Below are positions 32,316-43,477 of a stretch of 64,000 bases of DNA, one piece after another. Source of the DNA: Cenococcum geophilum 1.58 (Eukaryota; Ascomycota; Dothideomycetes; Gloniales; Gloniaceae). How positions within the stretch are numbered: the first letter of the stretch is position 1; each line of letters starts with the position of its first letter. The position numbers and the translations under genes were made by a program. The stretch is taken from assembly GCA_001692895.1 (NCBI GenBank), contig KV748226.1, positions 808,329 to 872,328 on the forward strand, in the 5' to 3' direction. Under the pieces are notes generated by a model that saw only the letters and a list, made by a program, of their open reading frames with translations, searched no databases and was not told the DNA's origin.

Positions 32316-33623
32316 TCAACGGGCCAAGTTTGCCGGTGGCTGCGTGGGCGGGCCTTCAGGGGTCACGTAGGCCTGGTGGGCGCGAGTTAGCACTGCAGAA
32401 AATAGGCAGAGACGAAAGGACGAGGATACCTTTGTCATGCCGCCGTCGACGACAAAGTCAGTGCCGTTGACGAAGCTGCTCTCGTCGCTGGCGAGGAAGA
32501 GCACGGCCTGGGCTTGCTCAATGGCTTCGCCGAAGCGGCCGGTGGGGAAGTGGATCTCACGACGGTGGCGCTTGGCCACGTCATCTCCGAGCCAATCTTG
32601 AAGAAGGGGCGTGCTGGGAAAATTTAGTATAGAGTCCGCGCTTGGAAATTATGGGAGAAATGGTGCGGCTCGGGGATTAAAGGGTGTGGGTTGTGGGTAG
32701 CTGCGGTAGAGATGGAACGTACTTTAGTGGCGCCGGGCACAGTGCGTTGAACCTGAATCCCTCTCGTGCATGCACAATGGCGAGTTCTCGGGTCATGGCT
32801 AGTACCGCGCCCTTGCTTGCTGTGTATGCGAGCTGAGGAGTTGCGCTTCCCACAAGAGCTACTACGCTCGCAGTGTTGATGATACTGCCTTTCTTCTTCT
32901 CGAACTTTCTCATGCTCAGCACAGCATGCTTGCTGCCGTACCAAACACCCTTGACGTTGATATTATGCGTCAAGTCCCAGATCCTGTCTGGGGTATCAAC
33001 AGCATCTGCGTCGTCAGCATGCATGATTCCGGCGTTGTTGAAAATGACATCGACGCCGCCCCAGGAGTCGACGTGGGAGACCATTGCGGCGACGTCGGTT
33101 TCTTCCGAAACGTCGCAGATGATGGTATCTACCTTTTCGGCATGAGGAACCAGTTCTTTGACTTTGGTAATAGCATGCTGGAGTGCAGGCCCGGATATGT
33201 CGGCCATAAGGACACGGGCGCCTTCACGAGCGAAGAGGATGCAGGTCTCTAGGCCGATGCCGCTATGGTGGGTTATTGAGAAGTTTTAAAGGCAAATGAT
33301 GATGGGAGATGATATGAAAGTAAGAAGCAGACCAATTGACTCTAGGGAACTCGGTAAATATAAATATAAAGTTGAACGTATAAGAAAAGAGCCATTGTCA
33401 TGTTGGAGTTGGTGCAACTGTGAGTCAACTCGGAACATCATGTAAAGAGAGTGTGGATGATAACGTAGCATGTCATAGACGGGCAAATTTCATACAGAGG
33501 ATGATTCTCAAGATCTAGGAGTAGTGATAGGATGAAATGTAAATGTTCAGCCTACCCTGCTGCTCCGGTAACAATGGCATTCTTGCCACCAAGTCGACCA
33601 CGTGAGAAAACATTGCTGCCCAT
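32316..33623 (-). CDS. Short-chain dehydrogenase/reductase (cyclopentanol-dehydrogenase-like), four exons
   Basis: Minus-strand exons 33623-33556, 33262-32723, 32613-32430 and 32372-32316 join in frame to 282 residues, the usual classical SDR length. The first exon brings MGSNVFSRGRLGGKNAIVTG; the cofactor motif TGAAGGIG is completed across the first intron (293 bp, the longest in the window). NNAG is near residue 98 and the catalytic triad Ser155, Tyr169, Lys173 sits in NTASV and YTASK. The next junction gives CPAPLNTPLLQDW, and the last gives VDGGMTKAYVTPEGP, both typical for the fungal subgroup. It oxidises or reduces a secondary alcohol/ketone with NAD(H); the Asp in MADIS after the second strand favours NAD(H). 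No signal peptide. Substrate unknown. It points toward the aldehyde dehydrogenase and away from the glutamine-synthetase-like gene. Confidence 0.92.
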
Positions 33624-34612
33624 GTTGAATGATAGCAGCAGTAATTCAGTATAAGTTTATACGGATGGCTCTCTCCGTTGGATGCTGCCTCGAGTCAGAT
33701 GCAATTCTGAGGAAGAAAGGGCCAGAAAGATTTGCAGTTGTTGAAATCATGACTACGTCAACGCAGGTAATAGCCGTCAGATGAGTGAGGGTCCGGCGGT
33801 CCTTGCATAACCGCAAGAGGAAATGCGATTGCAACGAACAAAGAAAACTTACAGACGACAATAGCAGCAAGACTACTTCAGACTACTACAGAGGCATAAA
33901 GAGGAGGTTTACAGAGAGCGAGTTGTTGAGTTGAAAGAGAAAGAGAAAGGGAGAGAGAAGACTATACGGAATGATTCGGTGACAGGAGCCCGATTATCGG
34001 CCAGTCGAGATTGCTGTTAGATAAGAGGCCAAGCTGGTGGCAGACAACTGGCCCACCGTTGCCACCTGGCCAGTCCCTACTGTTGTGCTGCTTACTAGTC
34101 CGGCCATGACTCTGGATGCCATTGCATGAATGCTGGGGCTTTTGTACACTGTAACATCACGCGCCCTGTCTATCGGACCCTCGAGTCCGATTTCGATTCG
34201 ACGCCGCATCCTATGACGTCTGTGGAGGGGTGCGATAGTGTTGCAGAGGGGAAGAGAGATCCTCTCACTCTTCGAGCGGCTTCGAGTGAATGTTTCTATA
34301 GCAAAATAGCCCGGATAGAGGTTTAGTTGGCAGAGTCAACGAGAGCGCGATTTATGTAGCACAAAGCACAGTATTCGCCGAGATGCGAGATGATGCGGCG
34401 CAGGCTTCCCCATGCCCACGCGCAGTCTCGGCGGGCCTGCTCTACCCTCATTCGCCAAAGCTCACTCAACTTGCAGGAACCACCCATATCAGTGGCTTTG
34501 CCCTTGTCCCGAAAGCCTGTTCCACCCGAGCTTTGTTTAAAATTACTCAGTTACTGTCCCAACCCCAATTCGATTCCAACTTCTCCTTCTCTCCTCCCCC
34601 ACTAGCCCCGCC
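33624..34612. promoter_or_regulatory. Divergent promoter region (SDR / glutamine-synthetase-like)
   Basis: About 990 bp between two outward-pointing starts. Two GATA-factor motifs (HGATAR) lie close together: TTATCG at 33994-33999 (inverse) and AGATAAG at 34019-34025. AreA/NIT2-type nitrogen regulators bind such pairs, which would suit the ligase gene; this is inference from motif match only. No gene is seen within. Confidence 0.4.
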
Positions 34613-36335
34613 ATGGCCGACCAGAACCTCCCCGAGGTCACCGTCGAGACCCTCCCCGAGCTCCTTAAAGACGACAGGGCGGTCAAGGTGGCGGGCGTCG
34701 ACGTCGATGGCATCCTGCGAGGCAAGCTGATGGCGAAGAAGAAGTTCCTGTCCATCGCGCGCGAGGGCTTCGGCTTCTGCTCCGTCGTCTTCGGCTGGGA
34801 CATGCACGACCAGACCTACTTCCGCGAGCTCAAGATCAGCAACAAGGAGAACGGCTACCGCGATGTCATCGCCGTGCCCGACCTCTCCTCCTTTCGCAGG
34901 ATCCCCTGGGAGAACAACATGCCCTTCTTCCTTGTCAGCTTCCTCGACCCGGACACCCACGCCTCGCTGAGCGCGTGCCCGCGCTCGCTGCTGAAGCGCG
35001 CCGTCGACAAGCTGGCCGGGAATGGCTTGGCTGCTATGGCTGGAGGTGAGCTGCTATATAGGGACGATGGTTTCTCGCGGATGACGGCCGTGGGTGATGG
35101 GTGGTGCAATTGCGATGCCAGCAGCTAATTGTGCCATTTCATCTTCTTAGCGGAATACGAGTTTTACCAGTTCAGAGCGCCGCAGAGCCATGACGGCCCC
35201 GAACGGAATTCCTCCTCCACCGCCTCGTTTTTGCGAGACAATCCCGTCAATTCGCTTCCGTTCCTCACTGAAGGCATGTTTGGATATAGCCTGACACGGC
35301 CGGTGCATAATCAGGAGTACTATTATAGCATATTCGACACTTGCGCGCAGTTTAGGTGTGGTATAGAAGGTTGGCATACGGAGAGTGGGCCGGGTGTGTT
35401 CGAGGCTGTGAGCGGGAGATCGCAAGTCCCGAGATCTAAATGCTGACAGTATTTTCAGGCACTCGAATTCGGCGAGATAACACAAATGGCAGACAAAGCA
35501 GCACTGTTCAAGTCAGTCCATCCTGTTTTACTTGAAACTGTAACATACAGGTTGACTGTTGGCGCAGGCTAGTTGTCAAATCTTTAGGTAGCAAATTCGG
35601 CATCACACCCTGCTTCATGGCGAAGCCGCGGCAGGGGCTTCCAGGGAATTCAGGCCACATGCACGTCTCGCTCGTTGATAAGTCCGGCAAAAACCTCTTC
35701 TACCGGGAGGAAGAGGACAAAGAGCATGAATGGCAGGATCTCCGCCATCTTTCCGATATGGGCCGGCATTTCCTTGCTGGTCTCGTGGATGGATTAGCTG
35801 ACATCATGCCGATTGTTGCGCCAAATATCAACTCGTATAAGCGGCTGGTGGAGAATTTCTGGGCGCCCGTGACGGTCTCGTGGGGTTTGGAGCATCGTGC
35901 TGCTTCGATTCGATTGATTAGTCCGCCAACTTCAAGTCCGAAAGCCACGAGATTTGAAGTCAGAGTGCCTGGAGCGGACGCAAATCCTCATTTTGTGCTT
36001 GCTGCTATCCTAGCATTGGGTTGGAGAGGTATTGAGCGGAAGATGGACATCAGTATACCCCCTCTAGGCAAAGGAGAAGATGTGGGAGGAGCTGCCGATA
36101 AAGGTGAGAGACTCGCGAAGTCGTTGAAGGAAGCAACCGAGAGGTTTATGAGGAAGGAGAGTGTTGCTCGAGAGGTGTTTGGAGATGAGTTCGTGGATCA
36201 CTTCGGTGGGACAAGGCAGCACGAGATCAGGTTATGGGATGAGGCCGTTACGGATTGGTACGTTGAATATATTCATAAACTTGACTCTGACTAACAGCTA
36301 GTAGGGAAGTGAGACGCTATATCGAAACGGTTTAG
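34613..36335 (+). CDS. Glutamine-synthetase-like ligase (type I / GlnA-FluG-like), five exons
   Basis: Exons 34613-35045, 35151-35407, 35459-35511, 35568-36257 and 36305-36335 give 487 residues. The ATG at 34613 has context CGCCATGG. The N-terminal beta-grasp part (VKVAGVDVDGILRGK) is followed by the catalytic domain with MFGYSLTRP, VFEAALEFGEI and the ATP-binding signature KPRQGLPGNSGHMHVSL. The last short exon supplies the usual C-terminus DWEVRRYIETV. The family joins ammonia or an amine to glutamate with ATP. Fungal members of this long prokaryote-like type are not the main cytosolic glutamine synthetase (which is about 355 residues) and may act on polyamines or other amines. The protein should be cytosolic; no targeting signal is visible. 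Nitrogen control through the upstream GATA motifs is possible. Confidence 0.9.
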
Positions 36336-36991
36336 GCAAACGATTTTCCGAGGTCTCAAGGCATCGTGAGCATTTCACCTGAGATGAGTGTAGAACCACA
36401 TGTATAGAAGTTAGAAAGGACAATTATGACTAGAATACCTATAACAGCATCAAATTAACCCTTTAAAGTGTTACTAGGTCACTCCAGATGATATCTCCAG
36501 GTAAATTAAAGCTTCAATTGGTTATCGCTGCTCAATTAATACATATGCTCAATGCTCCAAGGTTTCCCATATCTCCAATATATAGACTTGGGCGGGGCTA
36601 TTCAATTGGTAGTAAAGAGGCAGAAAATATTTATGTGGGGTATTAAAGGCCCTACCAAAGCCCTGAAACAAAGCTATATAACACTAGCCATCTAGCTACA
36701 ATGCTTCGCACCTTGTAGTGTTTTTATTTTCCAGTTCCCCATGCTTTTCCTTCGGAACAAAACTTCCGATTGCCCCTCCATAGTAATGACGTCACGTGGA
36801 AATACCCCGCCGAACCACCACAAATTCAATGCGCGTGAACCAACCCCTCAGTCCCTTTCGGCATGCGCTGCTGTTTCAGAAGCCTCCACATCTCGCCACT
36901 CCTCCGCACTCCATATCGAACCTCAGTTCTTCCCCGAAATCCGCCAATTGCTCCAATTACTCGAATAACTCAAGCTCGAAAGCTCGCAACC
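36336..36991. promoter_or_regulatory. Intergenic region and promoter of the DLH gene, with overlapping CRE and E-box
   Basis: At 36787-36794 lies a perfect TGACGTCA (CREB/ATF site), overlapping CACGTG (36793-36798, bHLH site), about 195 bp upstream of the next start. Such sites bind bZIP and bHLH factors. The rest (36336-36700) is the 3' side of the ligase gene; no gene is seen. Confidence 0.45.
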
Positions 36992-38190
36992 ATGTCGACC
37001 GAATCTACCCAGTCAAAAGCCTGTTAGTAATTGCATGAGAGAGCTGAGAGAGCGCGAAACTGATCAATCGAATACAGGCTGCAACCTCCCAGTCGTCGTG
37101 TCCAAGGGCTACGAGCCCAAGGGCGAATACATCACCGTCGATGGCATGAAGACCTGTACGTCTCCCAAATTCACCTCACCATCCCCACCCAAACACCCAT
37201 TCCACTGCCTCTTCATATTCATTCCATCGAGTAAGGCAAGATGATAACCTCCAACTCTACAGATGCCACCGGCCCCCCCACCGCCACGCGCGCAATCCTC
37301 ATAATCTACGACGTCTTCGGCTTCTTCCCGCAGACCATCCAAGGCGCCGACATCCTCGCCCACAGCGACAAGGAGCACCCGCACCGCGTCTTCATGCCAG
37401 ACTTCTTCGAAGGCCAGCCGGCCGACATCAGCTGGTACCCGCCGGACAACGACGAGAAGCGCAAGAACCTGGGCGAGTTCTTCCAGACCAAGGCCGCGCC
37501 GCCGAAGACGCTGCCGCGCGTCCCGAAGGTCGTGCAGGAGATTTCGGCCAAGGAGAGCAAGCTCGAGAAGTGGGGCGTTGTGGGCTTCTGCTGGGGCGGG
37601 AAGGTGAGCGCTTGTCTCGTGTCTCGGATCCAGGACTCCTGGCCGGCTTCTGGCTACCCGTTACCTGTTGTCTGAAGCCACCAAGCGGGTGGAAGGGCTG
37701 AAGGGATCGATCGAGCGTATTTTGCTAACTCGCCGCTGTCGGGTCTCTAGATCGTGAACCTGTCCTCCCAGGAGGGCACTGTCTTCAAAGCCGCTGCCGC
37801 CTGTCACCCGGCCATGGTCGCGGCTGCTGACGCGCCGGGCGTTACGATCCCGTATGCCATGCTACCCAGCAAGGACGAGGATATGGCCGAGATCGAGAAG
37901 TGGCAGAAGGGGCTCAAGGTCCCGAATATCGTCGAGCACTTCCCGGATCAGATCCACGGCTGGATGGCTGCAAGGTGAGTCGAATATTCCTCGAACCAAA
38001 CCCCTCCCTTTCATCCACGTCTACTGTCTGCATTTTGCCGAGCTGGATGGGATGAAGGGAAGAGGTGGTAGGGCAAGGACAGTGCTGATGTGGTGGTTTG
38101 TGCAGATCGAACCTTGAGGACCCGAAAGTCAGGGCCGAGTACGAGCGCGGCTACCAGACTCTGCTCAACTTCTTCCACGAGCACTTGTAA
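36992..38190 (+). CDS. Dienelactone-hydrolase family alpha/beta hydrolase, five exons
   Basis: Exons 36992-37022, 37078-37155, 37263-37603, 37751-37974 and 38106-38190 give 252 residues, a normal length. The start lies in AACCATGTC. The N-terminus (SKACCNLPVV) and EPKGEYI lead into the hydrolase core with IIYDVFGFFPQT. The nucleophile is Cys146 in GFCWGGK, the motif of DLH enzymes, which use Cys in place of Ser. The catalytic His is in DQIHGW (near residue 219). The acid is probably in the LPSKDED region. Members hydrolyse lactones or esters and are cytosolic. Bacterial relatives open dienelactone in the chlorocatechol pathway; most fungal members (Aim2-like) have no proven substrate. It stands head-to-tail with the ligase gene and tail-to-tail with the BTB gene. 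Confidence 0.92.
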
Positions 38191-38574
38191 GTGCGCCCAT
38201 TAGCCTCCAGTATACAGAAGGGGAGAGAGCCGCAATAGCAAGATGAGACGAAGCAGCGTCGGGATGAACATAAATGCAGAAAAGGGAGCTGAGTGGGACT
38301 TTTTATCAGGCACATAGAAAACTCGAAGTCTAAGATCTAGTTTCTCTGAGGCGTGAACCAATTGCGCTGGATGGAGGCCGAGGTGGATGCGAGTACATAT
38401 CTTAAGGGTGCGCGGCCTAAGACTGAGATTTCCCATCATTGATGAGAATGTCTAATCCTATCCCTAAAAGTAAATACATCAAAATATATTAGTCTTGGTC
38501 ATGAAACCACCCCATTTCTACACGCCGCGAATGCTTTATCCATCCACCCAAAACATCAACCATGAACCCCCCTT
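38191..38574. terminator. Convergent 3' region between DLH and BTB genes
   Basis: Contains the two 3' ends. TAAATACATCAAAATATATT near 38470 is A-rich and may serve for polyadenylation. No gene or repeat. Confidence 0.35.
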
Positions 38575-40796
38575 CTAAGCATCCAACTTCAACCGCTCAA
38601 GCAACCTATCAACCTTCCCAAGCAAAATCTGATAATTAATCGCATCCTGCGCAAACTCGTCGCCCGCAAGCTCGCCGTCCAGCGTGCGCACCGCGCCGCC
38701 CAGCATGTCCGGCGCATAGGCGTCCGGCTCGCCGCCCAAAGGCGAGCCGGACGAGACGTCGACGCCTTCGTCTTCTTGGAGGGACAGGGCAGCAAAGGAG
38801 CGGTCCGAGACGTGCATAGGCTGGCCGGTGCCGCCGTCAGCGTCTTCGTCCATCATTTCGTCGATGCCGGAGTCTTCGAAGCGCAGGCGGAAGCGCTCGG
38901 AGAGGTAGTAGCGGATGCTGGTTTTGATCTGTTAGCAGGGTTCGAAGTTCGACATATTAGGGCTGTTAAAGTTCAAGAGAGACGGTGACGACCTCCACCA
39001 CCACCACCAAAAAAAGGTGATGTGTCGGTTTCAGGGTTTTAGGGATGAAAGAAGGGAAATGGAAGGGGAAACTAACTCATCGATCAGCTCAACGGTATCC
39101 GTCTCTTGCCTCCCAACAATCCTCGCCGCGCTCTCCCTAACCAGCTCCGCGAATTCCTCCTCGTCAATATACCGCTCGAGCCTGTACGCGATATATCTTG
39201 CGCCAAACTCCTCCAGCCGATGCACCCGCGTGTCCCACCCAGCCCGCACGACCTCGTACACATCCAGCACGTCCTCGGCATCCGTCTCTCCGCGCGGATT
39301 GACCGCCTCGACCGCGCTGGTGGACCCGTTGCCCAGCGTGCTGATGATGACGGCGGCGCGCTGCTTCAGCTTCTCGATGAAGAGCGCGTCGGCGGCGAAG
39401 AGCACCTCGATCGCGATGTCGAGCCCGAAGTCTGCGCGCTCCGTGTACAGGAACGTGAGCACGACTTCCAGCACTGCGGGCGTGCAGTCCAACGTGATGA
39501 TCTGCAGGTGCGGCGTTGGCTGCGCTTCGCGGAAGGCGGACGAGAACATGGTTAGGAAGTACTCGGAGCGCAGTAGCATTGCGCGGTGCGCAGGGTAGAG
39601 GGCCGATTTGCACGGGGAGCGGTGGCGGGAGGGAGAGCGTGATTTCGCGAGGGGCCCGATTGGGATACCGTTGAGGGGACCGGGGGTGCTGCGGACGGTA
39701 GGTTCGGCGGGTGCGTCGTCGTCGTCGTCGTCATCGGTGGGCTCATCGTCGGCGCGGAGGAGCACGTCGGCGAATATGCCGTTGCTGCGGCCCCAGCGTA
39801 CCGTGTTGGCTTTGTCGGTGTCAATGGTTACTTTGTTTGCGAGGATATTGTCTTGGAACCAGGTGTTGAGTTGGTCTCGGCCGCGGCTGACTTCTTCGTT
39901 GCGTCGCTGGCGGGTAAGTCGCCTGTCCCCGCCTTCTAATATGCTTTCAAAGAGACGGTCAATCTCTAGCTGTCTGCTGATCTTGTCGATGCCCGTAAGT
40001 ATGGCTTGTTCCTCCTCGCCATCACCTAGATCTGCTGAGACCTCTGAGAGGTACAGGTGTCGCAGTGCGATTTCCAAGGACTGAATAGGTATATTGTTCG
40101 AAAGTTTCCATGATGTCGTCTCTGGCGCTGCAGCCAGCTTCTTTGCGAAGTATGGAGACCGTACGGAGAGTAGGAACTTGTGTAGGTAGAAGGCCTCAGT
40201 GGATGTCATAAGCGTGATGTCTCCGGTCTTGGGGTGTTCCAGCGTTAATAATGACGTTATGTGCGCCGCGAGAGGCTGTAGAGGATCTGTCGATTTGGCA
40301 TAGTCGTATGAGAGGAGGAGGTTGCGTATGCGGTCGTTGAGGGCGTTATAGAGGCAACGTTCGCCTTGGAAGGTATCTCGTTCGCACAACGCGCCGGATT
40401 CAAGGAGTAACTGAACGACTTCGTAATGCCCGCAAAGGCTAGCCTTGTGGGAGTAGACATTAGCATGAGTTCTGAAAGATTTAGGCTAGCAGTAATTTCG
40501 GGATGTCATGCCTTGTAATTCCAACATGGTTTCCTCGCAGCGCTCTCAGGAAAGATAAAAAAAAATGTGTTTACCAGAATTAGAGGCGTATAATCAAACT
40601 TATCCCTCGCATTTATATTGACACCTTCTGTAATCTTCTCTTGGCAGATCTTCAAATCTCCTCTTCGACATGCTTCACAGAATGTTCTGAAGCTCTCGCT
40701 GAGGTCGAGCGGATTATCTTCTTTCAGTTTTCCAGCAGAGATGGCCTGTGCTTCGGCGTGAAGGGCGGCTTCAATCTCATGCTTCTTTAACACCAT
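38575..40796 (-). CDS. Ankyrin / double-BTB protein (ABTB1-like), three exons
   Basis: Minus-strand exons 40796-40575, 40443-39077 and 38917-38575 give 643 residues. Ankyrin-like helices occupy residues about 35-110 (ACRRGDLKICQEKITEGVNI; DYTPLILASLCGHYEVVQLL across the first intron). Two BTB/POZ domains follow: the first around GDITLMTSTEAFYLHKFLL, the second around GIFADVLLRADDE and ALYPAHRAMLLRSEYFLTMF. Between halves of the second lies an acidic run of Asp (GTC repeats at 39716-39733) and a Ser/Arg-rich insert. The last exon adds DDIRYYLSERFRLRFEDSG and an acidic tail. The family is thought to bring substrates to Cullin-3 ubiquitin ligases. Intron 1's acceptor (ACAAG) is the least certain junction; intron 2 is chosen because it restores the conserved IDDIRYYL reading. 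Confidence 0.88.
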
Positions 40797-41102
40797 GTTG
40801 GCGGATAAGAGGATGAATTAAAAACGAGAGGAGGGAGAGTGGGCAATTAATGATGTTGGAGTGGCGTAGGACTTAGCGGCGATAAGTTGGCGGTGAAATC
40901 TTATCAATCACGTGTATTTGCTGGTCGCGATGTCAAAATGTAGCTCGTGCGGTTGCTTAGCAACACATATGTGTGGTAAACACCCGGCCAGGTACCCAAA
41001 GTCACCCACCAATAATCCCGACTCTTCTGTAAGTACCTCTTGATGCAACAGTAAACCAATCCCAACATACAACTTTTCTTTCAATCATATTCCCTTCTCA
41101 AC
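40797..41102. promoter_or_regulatory. Compact divergent promoter (BTB gene / NIMA kinase)
   Basis: Only 306 bp separate the two outward starts. It contains CACGTG (40910-40915). So short a gap implies shared regulatory sites for both genes. Confidence 0.5.
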
Positions 41103-43477
41103 ATGACAGACGACGACAAGTACGAGGTTCTGGAAAAGATTGGTATGAGAGCTTCCTATCCAGCACAATGCTTCGCGCTTGCTGACAACCTCAAGGCCAT
41201 GGCTCCTTTGGAATTATTCGCAAAGTTAAGAGAAAGTCCGATGGATATGTACATCTGCCTCTTCATCCTACTCGCCTCCATTCTCTCTAACAATCCATAG
41301 GTCCTCTGTCGCAAAGAAATCAACTACCTCAAGATGTCGCCCAAAGAGCGGGAACAGCTCCAAGCTGAACTTTCAATCCTGAAAGAGCTCCGGCACCCAA
41401 ACATCGTCGCATATTATGAACGGGAACATCTCAAAGCTTCGCAAGACCTTCACTTGTATATGGAATACTGCGGCAATGGTGATCTCGGCAAGGTCATCAA
41501 AAGCTTGACCGCTAAGAACCAATACGCGGAAGAGGAGTTTGTCTGGAGCATCTTATCTCAAATCGTCAGCGCGTTGTACAGATGCCATTACGGGGAAGAC
41601 CCGCCGGAAGCTGGTCGCAATGTAATGGGACTTGGGAACAATGCGCGGCCATTGAAGTCCAAACAGGCGCAGGTGATGATCCTACACAGGGACTTGAAGC
41701 CTGAAAACAGTAAGTAAAATGCCATTTCCTATGTTGAATTTACTGACGCCCTCAAGTCTTCCTGGGTGCAGATAACTCTGTCAAACTCGGCGACTTCGGT
41801 CTCTCAAAAATAATGCAATCGCATGACTTTGCTTCCACATATGTCGGAACACCATTTTACATGTCTCCAGAAATCTGTGCGGCTGAGAAATACACTCTTT
41901 ACTCGGATATTTGGTCGTTAGGGTGCATTGTTTACGAGCTGTGTGCCAGGGCGCCGCCATTCAATGCGAAGACACATTGGGATCTCATACAGAAGATCAA
42001 GGCAGGAAGAGTTGCTCCGATACCATCTTGCTACTCTGCAGAACTGCAGAAGGTTATCAACAGCTGCCTGCAAACCGTTCCGGATCGACGACCAGATACG
42101 GCACAGCTGCTAAATCTACCTATAGTCAAGCTGATGCGGAAAGAGCAGGAGGTGGTCCAGTTAGGCCAGCATTTGAAGGCAGAGAAAGAGTTGGCGTCGC
42201 GAGCGGTGAAGGAGGCTCGGGATAAACTGGTTAAGCGGGAAGCCGAGCTAGAAGCAATGCGCGTTGAGATCGATAACACAGTCCGCCGTGAATGGGAACT
42301 CAAAGCCAGGCTAGAAATCGACCGTCAGGTTGCATTAGAGCTTGAGAAGCTTCGCAAGACTTTCGAAACTGAAGTAAGCAAGCGGGTTAATGAAGAGCTC
42401 ACCAAGCAGTTGTCTGGTAACACACTCAACTCACCTGAGATGCCTCCACGATCTTCTACGCCGACAATCCAACCAATGTTTCGGCCCATCTCAGCTCCCT
42501 CAGGGGAGTCGCAGAGCTCCTCAACAAGCACGCTAGGTACAGCGTCTGACTCCCCTAGTGGCACAGACCTTTCATCGCTGTCAATTGACTCGCCGGATGA
42601 AACCACCAAACCAGTGACATCAAAGCGGTCTAGCCGCACTCCCTTCACTCGAGCGAAGACTATGTTCGCTGGCAGCAATGCTGCTGCAGTAGCTTCACCA
42701 ATGGATGTCCAGATGGGAGAAACCAGTCCCATGTCTATCGCGTCACTATCGCTTTCTCCTCGACGGACAGCACCGCGGAAGAACATCTTCGCTGCCGCTA
42801 CCGCCGGAGAAAGGTGGGAACCCGAATTACCGTCATCACCTACCGAGGAGGAGTGGAATGGCGATTTCGAAGACGACGATGATGGACTCCCTGTACTCCC
42901 CTCTCCGACACGAGCCAAGAGCGCTGTCGGGCACAGGAATACGAACGAAGATCCCTTCAAAGTCCTCGTCGCAGCGCAGAAGCCGCTGTTGAAGCCATCC
43001 CAGCACCGCTTCGCAAGCGCGCCAAACCTCTTTGTGCCGAGTAACGCAGGGCCAGTAGTAAAGCCACAAAGTGCAGTGCCAATTGTTGCAACAAGCCCGA
43101 GCAGGAGGAAGAGTAAAATGCCAACTGAGACGCTGGGAAGCCCGGTCAGGAAAGCCGCACTTGCAAACGGCACTTCGGCTAAGGAGTCGAAGGAGAATGG
43201 GGGCTCGGGGGCATTGAAGAGCAAAAAGGGCAACGAGCAGATGCGCATACAAGCGATGCGAAATAACCAGCTCCAGGGCCGCACGCTAGTTGAGCTCCAA
43301 CAGGCAAGAGGTATCCCAGTTGCTGCACCTCATGCTGTCAGCGAGGATGAGGGCAAGAAAGCACTCAGTAGACCTCCCATGTCTCCAGTCAAAGTTGCCG
43401 AATGGGATCCTGAGATGGATGAAATGCCGAGTCCGTTTTTAGTGAAGACGAGGGGAAGGCCAGGGTTGACAAAGTAG
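41103..43477 (+). CDS. nimA: NIMA-related serine/threonine kinase, four exons
   Basis: Exons 41103-41142, 41196-41248, 41301-41709 and 41757-43477 give 740 residues. The Gly-rich loop KIGHGSFG (residues 12-19) is rebuilt across intron 1; the ATP-binding Lys is in LCRKEINYL (residue 36). HRDLKPEN (160-167) is followed by IFLGADNSVKLGDFGLS with DFG at 180-182, then VGTPFYMSPE. An insert after the YRCHYG segment of helix E is typical of fungal NIMA. Residues about 255-360 form a charged coiled coil for self-association. The long Ser/Pro-rich C-terminus has many SP/TP sites and acidic, PEST-like patches, matching the regulated destruction of NIMA at mitotic exit. In Aspergillus NIMA is needed to enter mitosis and open nuclear pores. 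Length is between the Aspergillus and Neurospora proteins as I recall them. Symbol given by family resemblance. Confidence 0.93.

Noticed and set aside
38918-39076. Alternative splice of the BTB gene giving ELIDELIKTSIRYYL
   Set aside because: It needs a GTTTCC donor; the chosen GTTAGT donor and CCAG acceptor give a better donor and the reading IDDIRYYLSERF.
41911-43284. Additional open frames on either strand across the kinase
   Set aside because: They are shadows of the kinase coding sequence, without domains of their own.
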